DNA from: Clostridia bacterium
Lineage (GTDB): Bacteria; Bacillota; Clostridia; Lachnospirales; Lachnospiraceae
Assembly (NCBI GenBank): GCA_029101305.1
Contig: JAQXQS010000194.1
Coordinates: forward strand, 16,279 to 80,278
DNA: 64,000 bases
Direction of reading: 5' to 3'
Below the pieces are notes generated by a model, which was not told where the DNA came from, did no database searches, and was given only the letters and a program-made list of their open reading frames with translations. Of this stretch, positions 41,686 through 50,755 are shown in pieces (position 1 is the first letter of the stretch; every line of letters begins with the position of its first letter). The position numbers and the translations under genes were made by a program.

Positions 41686-44340
41686 ATGGAACAATACAAC
41701 GTCACCGGCATGAGCTGTGCAGCCTGCAGCGCCCGTGTAGAAAAAGCCGTAAACAAGGTTCCCGGCGTTACATCCTGCTCGGTCAGCCTGCTTACCAATT
41801 CCATGGGCGTAGAAGGAACTGCCACAGCTTCTGCCATTATCTCTGCCGTAGAAGAAGCCGGATACGGCTGCAGCCTTAAAGGAGCCGCCGGCCAGAAGGA
41901 ATCCGTTTCCGATGCAGAGAAGGCCCTGGAGGATCATGAGACCCCCATTCTTAAGAAGCGTCTCATCGCATCCGTAGGCTTTCTCCTGGTACTTATGTAC
42001 TTCTCCATGGGGCACATGATGTGGGGCTGGCCTCTTCCCGCCTGGTTTAATGACAACCACATCGCCATGGGACTGGTCCAGCTGCTTCTCGCCGGAATCG
42101 TCATGGTCATCAACCAGAAATTTTTCATCAGCGGTTTCAAAAGCCTGTGGCACCGCTCTCCCAACATGGACACCCTGGTAGCCCTTGGCTCCATGGCATC
42201 CTTTGTATGGAGTGTTTACGCATTATTTGCCATGACAAGAGCCCAGGTAGACGGCAATTCAGAGCTTGTCATGCACTACATGATGGAATTTTACTTTGAG
42301 TCCGCAGCTATGATCCTGACTCTGATCACCGTTGGAAAAATGCTGGAAGCCCGCTCCAAAGGAAAAACCACCGATGCCCTGAAGGGTCTTATGAAGCTTG
42401 CCCCAAAGACAGCTGTTGTCATCCGGAATGGACAGGAAACTACCGTTCCCATCGACCAGGTGGTAAAAGGTGATGTCTTCGTGGTACGCCCTGGGGAAAA
42501 CATTCCGGTTGACGGCGTGATCATAGAAGGTTCCAGTGCCGTTAATGAATCCGCTCTCACCGGAGAAAGTATCCCCGTAGACAAAGCAGCCGGAGATCTT
42601 GTCTCTGCAGCCACCGTAAACCAGTCCGGTTTCATTAAATGCGAAGCCACCCGTGTTGGTGAGGACACTACCCTCTCCCAGATCATCAAAATGGTCAGTG
42701 ATGCCGCTGCCACCAAAGCTCCCATTGCCAAAATCGCAGACCGCGTTTCCGGAGTTTTCGTACCAGCTGTTATCACCATTGCCATTGTTACCACCATTAT
42801 CTGGCTGCTCACCGGCCATGAATTTGGATATGCCCTTGCAAGAGGAATTTCCGTACTTGTGATCAGCTGCCCCTGTGCCCTTGGCCTTGCTACCCCGGTA
42901 GCCATTATGGTTGGAAATGGAATGGGCGCCAAAAACGGTATTCTTTTTAAAACCGCAGTTTCCCTTGAGGAGGCTGGCAAGATCCAGATCGTTGCCCTTG
43001 ACAAAACCGGCACCATCACCAGTGGTCAGCCCCAGGTGACCGATATCCTTCCCGCTGACGGCGTATCTGAAAATGATCTTCTCACCTTCGCCTATGCCCT
43101 TGAGAAAAAAAGCGAGCATCCGCTTGCAAAAGCAGTTCTGGAAAAAGCTTCTGACCTTGGACTTTTGTCCCCTGATGTTACCAGCTTCCAGGCCCTTCCC
43201 GGAAATGGACTTTCTGCACAGCTTGGTACTTCCACTCTGATCGGAGGAAGCATGAAATACATCAGCACACTGGTATCTGTTTCCCCTGCCCTTCTCTCCC
43301 AGGCCGAAAAACTGGCAGAAGCAGGAAAAACGCCTCTCCTTTTTGCAAAGGATGGCAAGCTTCTTGGAATCATCGCAGTCGCTGATGTGATCAAACCAGA
43401 CAGTGCACAGGCTGTAAAAGAGCTGCAGAATATGGGAATCCACGTAGTTATGCTTACCGGTGATAACGAGCGCACAGCCAGGGCAATCGGTGCACAGGCT
43501 GGTGTAGACCAGGTTATCGCAGGTGTCCTCCCAGACGGAAAAGAAAGCGTCATCCGATCCCTGAAAGAAAAAGGCAAGGTTGCCATGGTAGGTGACGGTA
43601 TCAATGATGCACCTGCACTTACCAGAGCTGACATCGGCATTGCCATCGGTGCCGGAACAGATGTAGCCATTGACGCGGCAGATGTGGTTCTTATGAAAAG
43701 CCAGCTTTCTGATGTGCCTGCTGCCATCCGCCTTAGCCGCGCTACTCTCCGTAACATCCATGAGAATCTTTTCTGGGCATTCTTCTACAATGTGATCGGT
43801 ATTCCACTGGCAGCCGGTGTATGGATTCCGATTTTCGGCTGGACTTTAAACCCGATGTTTGGTGCCGCAGCTATGAGTCTTTCCAGCTTCTGCGTGGTTA
43901 CCAATGCACTGAGACTGAATCTGTTTAAGATTCATGACGCCACCAAAGATAAAAAGCTAAAAAAACAAGTCTCATTTGAACCAGTAAAAGAGACCGTTTC
44001 TGGCAAAAGTGTAAATAAAGATGTAAATAATAAAGAAACAGCTTCAACGATTAATAACAGTTGCCCGGTTTCCCGCAGCAACGATATTAATAACAATATT
44101 AACAAAAAGGAGAATGATACCATGGTTAAAGTAACAGTCAATGTAACAGGAATGATGTGTGGTCATTGTGAAGCACACGTAAACAAAGCAGTTCAGGAAG
44201 CATTCGGGGTACAGGATGTTGTTTCCTCCCACGATGCCGGAACCACTATTTTCACCGCACCGGAAAAAGTAGACGAAGAGAAAATCCGCCAGGTTATCAA
44301 AGACGCCGGATATGAAGTAACCGGCATCACACAGGAATAA
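41686..44340 (+). CDS. copA: Copper-exporting P1B ATPase with C-terminally fused CopZ domain
   Basis: 884 residues. An N-terminal HMA domain carries Cys11-x2-Cys14 (GMSCAAC). The ATPase core has TGES, the CPC motif (Cys395-Pro-Cys397, [11 protein letters not shown]), phosphorylation Asp439 (DKTGTIT), SEHPLA and [10 protein letters not shown]. It pumps Cu+ out of the cell. After the last membrane helices comes an Asn/Lys-rich linker (about 755-812), then a second HMA domain with Cys825-x2-Cys828 (GMMCGHC) that looks exactly like a stand-alone CopZ. An AAGGAG and ATG sit at the linker/domain junction. AGGAGG precedes the main ATG. Confidence 0.96.
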   Translation: MEQYNVTGMSCAACSARVEKAVNKVPGVTSCSVSLLTNSMGVEGTATASAIISAVEEAGYGCSLKGAAGQKESVSDAEKALEDHETPILKKRLIASVGFLLVLMYFSMGHMMWGWPLPAWFNDNHIAMGLVQLLLAGIVMVINQKFFISGFKSLWHRSPNMDTLVALGSMASFVWSVYALFAMTRAQVDGNSELVMHYMMEFYFESAAMILTLITVGKMLEARSKGKTTDALKGLMKLAPKTAVVIRNGQETTVPIDQVVKGDVFVVRPGENIPVDGVIIEGSSAVNESALTGESIPVDKAAGDLVSAATVNQSGFIKCEATRVGEDTTLSQIIKMVSDAAATKAPIAKIADRVSGVFVPAVITIAIVTTIIWLLTGHEFGYALARGISVLVISCPCALGLATPVAIMVGNGMGAKNGILFKTAVSLEEAGKIQIVALDKTGTITSGQPQVTDILPADGVSENDLLTFAYALEKKSEHPLAKAVLEKASDLGLLSPDVTSFQALPGNGLSAQLGTSTLIGGSMKYISTLVSVSPALLSQAEKLAEAGKTPLLFAKDGKLLGIIAVADVIKPDSAQAVKELQNMGIHVVMLTGDNERTARAIGAQAGVDQVIAGVLPDGKESVIRSLKEKGKVAMVGDGINDAPALTRADIGIAIGAGTDVAIDAADVVLMKSQLSDVPAAIRLSRATLRNIHENLFWAFFYNVIGIPLAAGVWIPIFGWTLNPMFGAAAMSLSSFCVVTNALRLNLFKIHDATKDKKLKKQVSFEPVKETVSGKSVNKDVNNKETASTINNSCPVSRSNDINNNINKKENDTMVKVTVNVTGMMCGHCEAHVNKAVQEAFGVQDVVSSHDAGTTIFTAPEKVDEEKIRQVIKDAGYEVTGITQE
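44122..44340 (+). CDS. copZ: Copper chaperone CopZ, probable internal translation product of copA
   Basis: A 72-residue HMA domain in the same frame as the 3' end of copA, beginning [22 protein letters not shown] at 44107-44112 with nine-base spacing to the ATG at 44122 is a good ribosome site, so a free chaperone may be made as well as the fused form. A free CopZ would deliver Cu+ to CopA and possibly to CsoR. Whether internal initiation occurs is inference from the ribosome site. Confidence 0.6.
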   Translation: MVKVTVNVTGMMCGHCEAHVNKAVQEAFGVQDVVSSHDAGTTIFTAPEKVDEEKIRQVIKDAGYEVTGITQE

Positions 44341-44354
44341 AAAAGCGCACACGT

Positions 44355-44394
44355 AAGGGCATTCGGGAAACTATTTTCACCGAATGCCCTTTTT
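44355..44394 (+). terminator. Terminator of csoR-copA
   Basis: AAGGGCATTCGG pairs with CCGAATGCCCTT around a 14-base loop, followed by TTTTATT. Confidence 0.9.
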
Positions 44395-44502
44395 ATTAAT
44401 AGATCACAAGAGACCGCCCGGCTTTTCATATGTTCTTTTTTTCATATTTACGCCTAAATTTTCCACAGAAATGTTGATTTTTCACGAATCTTCATCCTTG
44501 CA

Positions 44503-44531
44503 TTGAAATTCCCATTTTTTTTCAGTATAAT
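44503..44531 (+). promoter_or_regulatory. Predicted pgi promoter
   Basis: TTGAAA (44503-44508), a 17-base spacer and TATAAT (44526-44531); the leader is about 100 bases. An AGGAGG precedes the pgi start. Confidence 0.75.
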
Positions 44532-44641
44532 GACAGTAATGTGGACTTCCCAATAGGAAGCCTTTACGAGATCCCGGAGCCTTTTAATAAAACATTTTAA
44601 ATCCACTCTGGTCTCAACCATTTATAAGGAGGAATTATATT

Positions 44642-46225
44642 ATGGCAACATGGAAAAATCTTGACACACTTGATTCTTTTGCCAGACTGAACAGTCTTAA
44701 GAACCACGTAGACATTGCAGCAGCTCTGTCAGGGGAAGAAGGTGGCAAGCGTGTAGCTGATTATAGTACAAAGATGGCAGCAGGTCTGACTTACAACTAT
44801 GCAGCCAAACAGGTTGACGAAACTGTTTTAAATGCACTTGCACAGCTGGCTGACGAGGCGCAGCTGATCGACAAGTTCCAGGAATTATACAATGGTGCTG
44901 TGATCAATACAGGAGAGAACCGTATGGTTCTTCATCATCTGGCACGCAGACAGCTTGGCGATCCTGTTGTTGTAGACGGTGTAGACAAGCGTGAGTTCTA
45001 TGTTGCCCAGCAGAAGAAGGCAGCTGATTTCGCTAATAAGGTTCATGCAGGTGAGATCACCAATGAAGCTGGCGAGAAATTTACCACTGTTGTCCAGATC
45101 GGTATCGGCGGAAGTGACCTTGGTCCACGTGCCCTTTACATCGCACTTGAGAACTGGGCGAAGGCAAATAACACCTTTAAGATGGAAGCGAAATTCATCA
45201 GCAACGTTGACCCGGATGATGCAGCTGCAGTCCTTGCTTCTGTAGATCTTGCACACTCCTTATTCATCGTTGTATCCAAGTCCGGTACTACCCTTGAGAC
45301 ACTGACCAACGAAGCATTTGTAAAAGACGCCCTGACTAAGGCAGGATTAAATCCGTCCAAGCATATGCTTGCAGTTACAAGTGAGACCTCACCTCTTGCA
45401 AAGAGCGAGGATTACCTGACTGCAATCTTCATGGACGATTATATCGGCGGCCGCTACTCTTCTGTTTCCGGTGTAGGCGGAGCGATCCTTTCCCTTGCAT
45501 TCGGCCCGGAAGTATTTGCACAGCTGCTTGATGGCGCAGCAGCTGAGGATCAGCTTGCTACCAACCGTAACCTTATGGAGAACCCGGATATGCTGGATGC
45601 CCTTATCGGTATCTATGAGCGAAATGTACAGGGCTATCCTTCCACCGCTGTTCTTCCATACTCACAGGCATTAAGCCGTTTCCCTGCACACCTTCAGCAG
45701 TGTGATATGGAGTCCAATGGTAAAACTGTCAACCGTTTCGGTGAGCCTGTAAACTATGTGACCGGTCCGGTTATCTTCGGTGAGCCAGGAACCAACGGAC
45801 AGCATTCCTTCTACCAGTTATTACATCAGGGTTCTGACATCATCCCGCTTCAGTTTATCGGCTTTAAGAAGAGCCAGCTCGGCGTAGATGTTGACATTGA
45901 GAACAGCACCAGCCAGCAGAAGCTTTGCGCGAACGTTGCAGCACAGATTGTTGCATTCGCCTGCGGTAAAGAGGATGAGAACCTGAATAAGAACTTCAAG
46001 GGTGGACGTCCATCCAGCATTATCATCGGCGAAGAGCTCACACCAGCTTCCCTTGGCGCATTACTTGCTCACTTTGAGAACAAGATCATGTTCCAGGGCT
46101 TCGTATGGAACCTGAACAGCTTCGATCAGGAAGGTGTACAGCTTGGTAAAGTTCTTGCGAAACGTGTGCTTGCACACAATACAGATGGTGCTCTTAAAGT
46201 ATTCAGTGATCTTCTGAATATCTAA
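44642..46225 (+). CDS. pgi: Glucose-6-phosphate isomerase
   Basis: A 527-residue enzyme interconverting glucose 6-phosphate and fructose 6-phosphate. It shows GIGGSDLGPRALYIAL (phosphate loop), VVSKSGTTLETLTNEAF, the catalytic region GGRYSSVSGVGGAI, and the C-terminal catalytic Lys region. AAGGAGG precedes the ATG by nine bases. It is monocistronic with its own promoter and terminator, and is expressed next to copper genes without obvious functional link. Confidence 0.96.
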   Translation: MATWKNLDTLDSFARLNSLKNHVDIAAALSGEEGGKRVADYSTKMAAGLTYNYAAKQVDETVLNALAQLADEAQLIDKFQELYNGAVINTGENRMVLHHLARRQLGDPVVVDGVDKREFYVAQQKKAADFANKVHAGEITNEAGEKFTTVVQIGIGGSDLGPRALYIALENWAKANNTFKMEAKFISNVDPDDAAAVLASVDLAHSLFIVVSKSGTTLETLTNEAFVKDALTKAGLNPSKHMLAVTSETSPLAKSEDYLTAIFMDDYIGGRYSSVSGVGGAILSLAFGPEVFAQLLDGAAAEDQLATNRNLMENPDMLDALIGIYERNVQGYPSTAVLPYSQALSRFPAHLQQCDMESNGKTVNRFGEPVNYVTGPVIFGEPGTNGQHSFYQLLHQGSDIIPLQFIGFKKSQLGVDVDIENSTSQQKLCANVAAQIVAFACGKEDENLNKNFKGGRPSSIIIGEELTPASLGALLAHFENKIMFQGFVWNLNSFDQEGVQLGKVLAKRVLAHNTDGALKVFSDLLNI

Positions 46226-46302
46226 ACAAACATGTTTGCTTACGCAGACATCACCATAGCAGACATCACCATAAATGAAAATTTTTACATTTTCATTTAT
46301 GG
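46221..46302. repeat. Dispersed repeat family C, copy 3, with adjoining perfect hairpin
   Basis: TGTTTGC-TTAC-GCAGACA followed by TCACCATA, then a 13-bp tandem repeat of GCAGACATCACCATA type. A perfect 14-bp inverted repeat, CCATAAATGAAAAT...ATTTTCATTTATGG, lies at 46269-46302. Confidence 0.7.
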
Positions 46303-46323
46303 AATTCATACACACAGCGAGCC

Positions 46324-46362
46324 AAACGGCAATTGCGGAAAATTCTGTAATTGCCGTTTTTA
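46324..46362 (+). terminator. Terminator of pgi
   Basis: AAACGGCAATT pairs with AATTGCCGTTT around a 14-base loop, with a T-run ending the stem. Confidence 0.85.
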
Positions 46363-46423
46363 TATTCTCAAAATATTCTACATACTTGTGATTTCAAATT
46401 TCCTCACGCATTCGAAGCCACAC

Positions 46424-46469
46424 AAAAAAAAGCTACCGTCAATTACAATCCAGCAATTAACCGTAGCCT
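46424..46469 (-). terminator. Terminator of the small HATPase-like gene
   Basis: On the minus strand GCTACGGTTAATTGC pairs with GTAATTGACGGTAGC (with wobbles), followed by eight T. It is convergent with the pgi terminator. From 46470 to 46581 nothing is recognised. Confidence 0.75.
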
Positions 46470-46581
46470 TTCCTTTTATCATTCTATTATAACTCATCGC
46501 ATCTTCTTCGCCGCCAGTCAAACCAGTTCCAAAGATACTTTACGTGTCGTAAATACAATGCATTTTACTCTCTAAATTTTA

Positions 46582-46947
46582 TTACGCCATCTGCACTCCC
46601 CAGCGTTTTTCGCCAGCAGCTCTCGCATCTGCATTTCCAGCTACGAAAAAGCTTCTGTTTCTCCAGGTTCCTGCTCCATTATCCATATAATTGATTTTCG
46701 CACCATCAGATGCTCTCTCTACCTGGATCCGCATTTCCATAGGAACTACCGCGCTATGCATCAGGCTGTTTTTCACAAGCTCATCCAGTTCCACTGCCAG
46801 CTGATTCTTGTCTGCATACACATATATTTTTTCTTCTGCCAGGTCAGCCTCCAGCCATTCCTGTCCTTTTGTGAAATATTTCTGTCTTGCCTTTACAAAT
46901 TCATCTATAAAACTGTTGACTTCTATTTTCTGTAATGTCTTTCTCAT
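46582..46947 (-). CDS. Short histidine-kinase-like ATPase domain protein, probably truncated
   Basis: 121 residues. The middle (ADKNQLAVELDELVKNSLMHS, then INYMDNGAGT) matches the N box and G1 box of GHKL ATPases, as in sensor kinases or anti-sigma factors. After DNGAG the sequence (WRNRSFFVAGNADARAAGEKRWGVQMA) no longer fits the family, and the ATP lid and G2 box are absent. It is therefore either a degenerated fragment or a divergent ATP-binding protein. A strong AAGGAGG seven bases before the ATG and its own terminator argue that it is still expressed. Confidence 0.55.
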   Translation of the reverse strand: MRKTLQKIEVNSFIDEFVKARQKYFTKGQEWLEADLAEEKIYVYADKNQLAVELDELVKNSLMHSAVVPMEMRIQVERASDGAKINYMDNGAGTWRNRSFFVAGNADARAAGEKRWGVQMA

Positions 46948-47049
46948 AAAAAAGCCTCCTTGCTTTTTCTGCCTGTATCAGTTCTCTTACTTTTTTCTTT
47001 TCTGAAAGACATTATAGTCTCCTATGTTAAATTTCAGGTATTGCTAATG

Positions 47050-47301
47050 TTAAACATATTTAAAATTATTTAACATTGTGTAATGTGTTTTTTTACTTTT
47101 GGCCGATTTCTGACCGGTTCTGTTGTTATACCGACGGGTCAGTTCCAGTACGATTACCACTCCATATAAAAGAAACTGGAATCCAACTACATGGCCCGAA
47201 AAATCCATATAAGGATTGTAATAATCTAATATCTTCGTTACCATGCACACCAGACTGCAAACTACACAGATATGAAGTAATATTCCTCTTATTCCGCTCA
47301 T
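47050..47301 (-). CDS. Small membrane protein of unknown function
   Basis: 83 residues with two hydrophobic segments (about 5-24 and 37-55) and a basic C-terminal tail (TRRYNNRTGQKSAKSKK). AGGAGG seven bases before the ATG supports translation. It is not recognised. It sits between the phosphodiester glycosidase gene and the small HATPase-like gene on the same strand. Confidence 0.55.
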   Translation of the reverse strand: MSGIRGILLHICVVCSLVCMVTKILDYYNPYMDFSGHVVGFQFLLYGVVIVLELTRRYNNRTGQKSAKSKKTHYTMLNNFKYV

Positions 47302-47375
47302 GATAATTCCTCCTGTTCGTTATTCCTACCATTTATTTCTAATATCCAATGCTTTCCATTTATTCCCGCAAAAAT

Positions 47376-47460
47376 TTGTAATGCTTCAGAGCCAGCCTCC
47401 CCCCTTCGCATTTCGTCGCTGTGGCTGATCTGCCAAATGGATTTGTTTTCTAAAATTTGT
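47376..47460. repeat. Dispersed repeat family B, left-half copy
   Basis: Tracks the left half of the 32173-32317 element: TGCTTCAGAGCCAGCCTCC, CATTTCGTCG, CTGTGGC, and CCAAATGGATTT. It abuts the stop codon of the phosphodiester glycosidase gene. Confidence 0.7.
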
Positions 47461-48573
47461 TTACAACATAGTCTTGTCCAGGATAAAAATCCCATCTGCG
47501 ATCTCATGCTCCGGCTTATACGGATGATTGGCCGTAGTCCCATTAAATGTCATAAATGAACAGTGCCCTCCATCCAGATTATATGCTTTTTTACAGCCAA
47601 GATCTTCAAATACCTTTGCCATCTCATCCAGAAACATTCCTCTTGTAGTGCTCTGTCTTCCATCTACCAGAAGCAGGCAGTAATGTCCAGGTTCGTAATA
47701 CCCCAGTGCCGTTCTTGGATGGGACTGGCGGATATAATCCCAGGTAATGAAGCTGCTCTTTGCTTTTCCATTATCATCCAGAAGACTGGGCCCAAAGATC
47801 CAGCTCTGATAAGCGCCCCTCTGGATCAGCTGCTGGGTATCCACCTGTCCCGGCGGGTAAATATCCACTGTTCCATCCCAATTCAGCACACAGGTTTCTG
47901 CAGTTGCCTGTTTATTTCTGTAGATCACGCCATTCCGGATAATGGTTCCATTGTCCTTGTGCCTGTCATTGCTGTAAGAATCTCCATTTACAGCCAGTAC
48001 CGATTTCATCCGGTCTGACATATCCGAAAGCTTCTCTGTATATCCTACCCCATAAGTATCCTGGGCAAAAGCAGTCTGAAGCTGATGAATGTCTCCTACA
48101 TAAATATCTGCCAGTACATAAGATGTTTCCGTACCATATTTCAAGTGCTTTCCGTAATTGGAGTAGTCCTTTTTCCCTGTATCATAATTGTAATAGGACA
48201 ACTGGATAGACAGATCCGGACTTGTATAAGAAGTATCTGTTGCCACAACCTGATCCGTAAATTTATCTGCAAATTTCTGGTGCCAGTCCTCTGTACTATA
48301 TACCTGGTCTGTCACCTGAAGATGATCCGGATTCCCCGTCTCTCCCTGTTGCAGCTGACTTTCCACACTTCCGGCACCTCCATTTGCTTCTACAAGCAAA
48401 GAAGAACTGTCTCCTGTTTCCACCCCTGAATTCTGAACAGTCTGGCTGCTCTGGTTTACAGATACCGCCTTTATCCTCTTCTGCGGAACTTTGTAATACA
48501 CGATCCACACCACCAGAAGAATCACCGCTGCCGCTGCTACATCCCCCATCAGACATAAAATTCTTTTTTTCAT
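47461..48573 (-). CDS. Phosphodiester glycosidase family (NAGPA-like) membrane-anchored protein
   Basis: 370 residues: an N-terminal membrane anchor (about 5-27), a Ser/Gln/Gly-rich extracellular linker, then the NAGPA/DUF2233 domain (about 150-370) with VNGDSYSNDRHKDNG, RTALGYYEPGHYCLLLVDGRQ and the hallmark AYNLDGGHCSFMTFNG. The family hydrolyses sugar phosphodiesters and is often linked to exopolysaccharide or wall-polymer editing. Its ATG overlaps the stop of the GT2 gene (ATGA), so the two are co-translated. Confidence 0.88.
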   Translation of the reverse strand: MKKRILCLMGDVAAAAVILLVVWIVYYKVPQKRIKAVSVNQSSQTVQNSGVETGDSSSLLVEANGGAGSVESQLQQGETGNPDHLQVTDQVYSTEDWHQKFADKFTDQVVATDTSYTSPDLSIQLSYYNYDTGKKDYSNYGKHLKYGTETSYVLADIYVGDIHQLQTAFAQDTYGVGYTEKLSDMSDRMKSVLAVNGDSYSNDRHKDNGTIIRNGVIYRNKQATAETCVLNWDGTVDIYPPGQVDTQQLIQRGAYQSWIFGPSLLDDNGKAKSSFITWDYIRQSHPRTALGYYEPGHYCLLLVDGRQSTTRGMFLDEMAKVFEDLGCKKAYNLDGGHCSFMTFNGTTANHPYKPEHEIADGIFILDKTML

Positions 48574-49646
48574 GCTTTCATCTGTCCATTCACAAGTTCT
48601 TTATTCTCAAGGCCATCGCCTTTTTCCTTTCGGAAAATAATAAAATTCTGTACCAGCCAGCTGATGCAAAACAGCAGGCACTCTGTACACAGCTTTGCAG
48701 GATATACGGAAAAGCCCGCCACCTGCACAAATCCTGTAAGGATCACATTATTCACACACAGGATAAAAACTGCCAGGGCAAAATACTGAAATGCGCTTTT
48801 CACATGATGTTCTGTGTGAAAAACAAAAATACAATTCATACTGTAATTGTAAAATGCGCTTACCATCCTGGCGAGAACATTTGCCCCAAGTACCCATGGC
48901 GCCGTATGCGGGAAAAGTACCATCAAAAGGGAAAACAACAGATAATCCAGAAGGAAGCTGGAAAAAGAGGACATCGTGAATTTCAGAATATCCTTATAAA
49001 TCCTTACCGAATCCCGCACCGCCCTGAAATGGGAAGTGGAATTTTCCCTGTCTCTGTAAATGGTATGAATTGGAATTTCCTCAAATGGTACACCGATTCT
49101 TGCCAGCACCAGAAGGACATTTGTCTCATATTCATAGCGTTCCCCTTTAATACTGAGCAGGCTGTTGATAATGTTTGCCGTAAATGCCCGCAGCCCTGTC
49201 TGGGTATCGGACACATGCACACCGCTTGCCAGATAAAAAATATCTCTTGTGATCTTATTTCCCATTCTGGATTTCAGCGGCATTTCTTTTCCCACATTTC
49301 TGCATCCAAGCACCAGTGTCTTAGGATTTTCCCGTGCACATACCAGAAGCTTTCTCATATCTTCCGGCAAATGCTGTCCATCACAATCCATTACTCCGAT
49401 TACATCCACATCCCGCATTTCCTTTTGGATATAGGAAAGTGCTGTTTTTATGGCAGCTCCCTTTCCCCGGTTTTCCTCGTGATGTAATACAGTACAAATG
49501 TCTCCGACCTGTTCAAACAAAGGTGCATATTCCGTTCCACTTCCATCATCTACTACAACGATCCTGCACCCGGAATTCCATAAATCATCTGCAATCTGTA
49601 CAATGGTTTCATCCGGCTTATATGCCGGTAAAATTACAGCGTTCAT
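48570..49646 (-). CDS. Glycosyltransferase family 2 fused to GtrA-like membrane domain
   Basis: 358 residues. The N-terminal half is a DPM1-like GT2 (ILPAYKPDETI, VVVDDGSGTEY, GVMDCDGQHLPEDM with DxDGQ, and DTQTGLRAF). The C-terminal half (about 230-345) has four hydrophobic segments of the GtrA type (LLDYLLFSLLM; ARMVSAFYNYSMNCIFVF). It probably links a sugar to polyprenyl phosphate and flips or presents it. Together with the DUF368 translocase upstream and the phosphodiester glycosidase downstream it suggests a small envelope-glycan modification operon. Confidence 0.88.
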   Translation of the reverse strand: MNAVILPAYKPDETIVQIADDLWNSGCRIVVVDDGSGTEYAPLFEQVGDICTVLHHEENRGKGAAIKTALSYIQKEMRDVDVIGVMDCDGQHLPEDMRKLLVCARENPKTLVLGCRNVGKEMPLKSRMGNKITRDIFYLASGVHVSDTQTGLRAFTANIINSLLSIKGERYEYETNVLLVLARIGVPFEEIPIHTIYRDRENSTSHFRAVRDSVRIYKDILKFTMSSFSSFLLDYLLFSLLMVLFPHTAPWVLGANVLARMVSAFYNYSMNCIFVFHTEHHVKSAFQYFALAVFILCVNNVILTGFVQVAGFSVYPAKLCTECLLFCISWLVQNFIIFRKEKGDGLENKELVNGQMKA

Positions 49647-49707
49647 ATTTTCATCCCCTTGTCTTTACAACTCTCTATTATCAGTTATTTTTTCCTGCAC
49701 ATTTTCA

Positions 49708-50613
49708 TTAGCATTTACTCTTTTTCACAAAAGCTTCATTACCTTCCACTCTTTTATCCCTTATGATCTGCATTCCCAGAACCAGAAGTACCCCCACAAT
49801 AGCAGCCAGGATCTGAAAACTATTCACATTCATTGCCGCCTGCGGTGTTTTTAAAGTGGTCGGTCCCATTACAATGGCATAAAAGGAACCGATCATCATT
49901 CCAAGAATGGCATATACCGTCTGTGTGCGGAATTTTTCCAGGCAGATGCGGATCAGCTTTACTACTGTTACCGCTCCAGCCACCACACCACAGCCAAAGA
50001 ACGCCAGCGCCGGGATATAAGAAAGCTGCAGGGATAAGACACCTTTTATTGCTGTGATCACCGGAATGTATGCTCCAAAGATCAGAAGCAATGTAGATCC
50101 GGAAATTCCAGGAAGAAACATGGCGGAAATTGCAGCCATTCCAATGAAAAACAACCGGATTCCAAGTCCCAGGGAAAAGCCTCCAAGATCCATAGAGGAT
50201 GTTCCAAGCTTACCATTTGCAAAGGTAATTCCTGCAACCAGAGCAATTCCTGCTATACAAAAGAGAATTCCCTTTCCCAATTCCCGGAAGCTTTCTTTTT
50301 CTTCCATTATGATCAGCGGAATAGCTCCTGCTATAAAGCCAAGGAACAGAGAACTTACCATGTAAATATGACTTTCAAACAAAGAGGACAAAAGTACCAC
50401 AGCCATCCCCATGCCAATGATCCAGCCCAGTCCCAGGCGGAGCAGATAGCGAAGAGCCCCTTTCTTCTCCTCCATTTTTCCATATACAAGAGCGTCAATA
50501 GAGCCAATGAAATTATCATAAAATCCCATAATGAACGCTACTGTTCCTCCTGATACCCCTGGCACACTGTCTGCCAGCGCCATACAAAATCCATTAATAC
50601 CATCTTTTAACAT
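49708..50613 (-). CDS. DUF368 family polyprenyl-phosphate translocase (PopT-like)
   Basis: About 301 residues with eight to nine hydrophobic segments and the DUF368 N-terminus DGINGFCMALADSVPGVSGGTVAFIMGFYD plus the repeat-related FLPGISGSTLLLIFGAY. Members of this family recycle undecaprenyl phosphate across the membrane. A role in lipid-carrier supply fits the neighbouring GT2. The ATG at 50613 is preferred over the TTG at 50616; its AGGAGG lies eight bases upstream, inside the 3' arm of a terminator-like hairpin (50622-50678). Confidence 0.9.
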   Translation of the reverse strand: MLKDGINGFCMALADSVPGVSGGTVAFIMGFYDNFIGSIDALVYGKMEEKKGALRYLLRLGLGWIIGMGMAVVLLSSLFESHIYMVSSLFLGFIAGAIPLIIMEEKESFRELGKGILFCIAGIALVAGITFANGKLGTSSMDLGGFSLGLGIRLFFIGMAAISAMFLPGISGSTLLLIFGAYIPVITAIKGVLSLQLSYIPALAFFGCGVVAGAVTVVKLIRICLEKFRTQTVYAILGMMIGSFYAIVMGPTTLKTPQAAMNVNSFQILAAIVGVLLVLGMQIIRDKRVEGNEAFVKKSKC

Positions 50614-50614
50614 C

Positions 50615-50678
50615 AAAAAAACCTCCTGTTCATTTAACTGTAGTAATCATACCAATCACAGTTAAATAAACAGGAGGG
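50615..50678 (-). terminator. Long hairpin: terminator of the two-component operon and SD-sequestering arm of DUF368
   Basis: On the minus strand CCTCCTGTTTATTTAACTGT pairs with ACAGTTAAATGAACAGGAGG (one mismatch) around 16 bases, followed by seven T. The 3' arm's AGGAGG is the ribosome site of the DUF368 gene. Confidence 0.85.
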
Positions 50679-50755
50679 TTCTTTCTAAACGAAATATAAA
50701 CAATGTATTAATTGGACTCTCTCTTTTATAAAAATGTTATTTTTGTTATTTTTCA

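Noticed and set aside
42259-43761. A 500-codon open frame antisense to copA
   Set aside because: It overlaps the ATPase core completely, has no ribosome site, and its product is low-complexity with no known motif; it reflects codon bias of copA on the other strand.
48384-49487. A 367-codon plus-strand frame opposite the GT2 gene
   Set aside because: The minus frame has complete GT2 and GtrA features and overlaps its partner gene by ATGA; the plus frame has no support.
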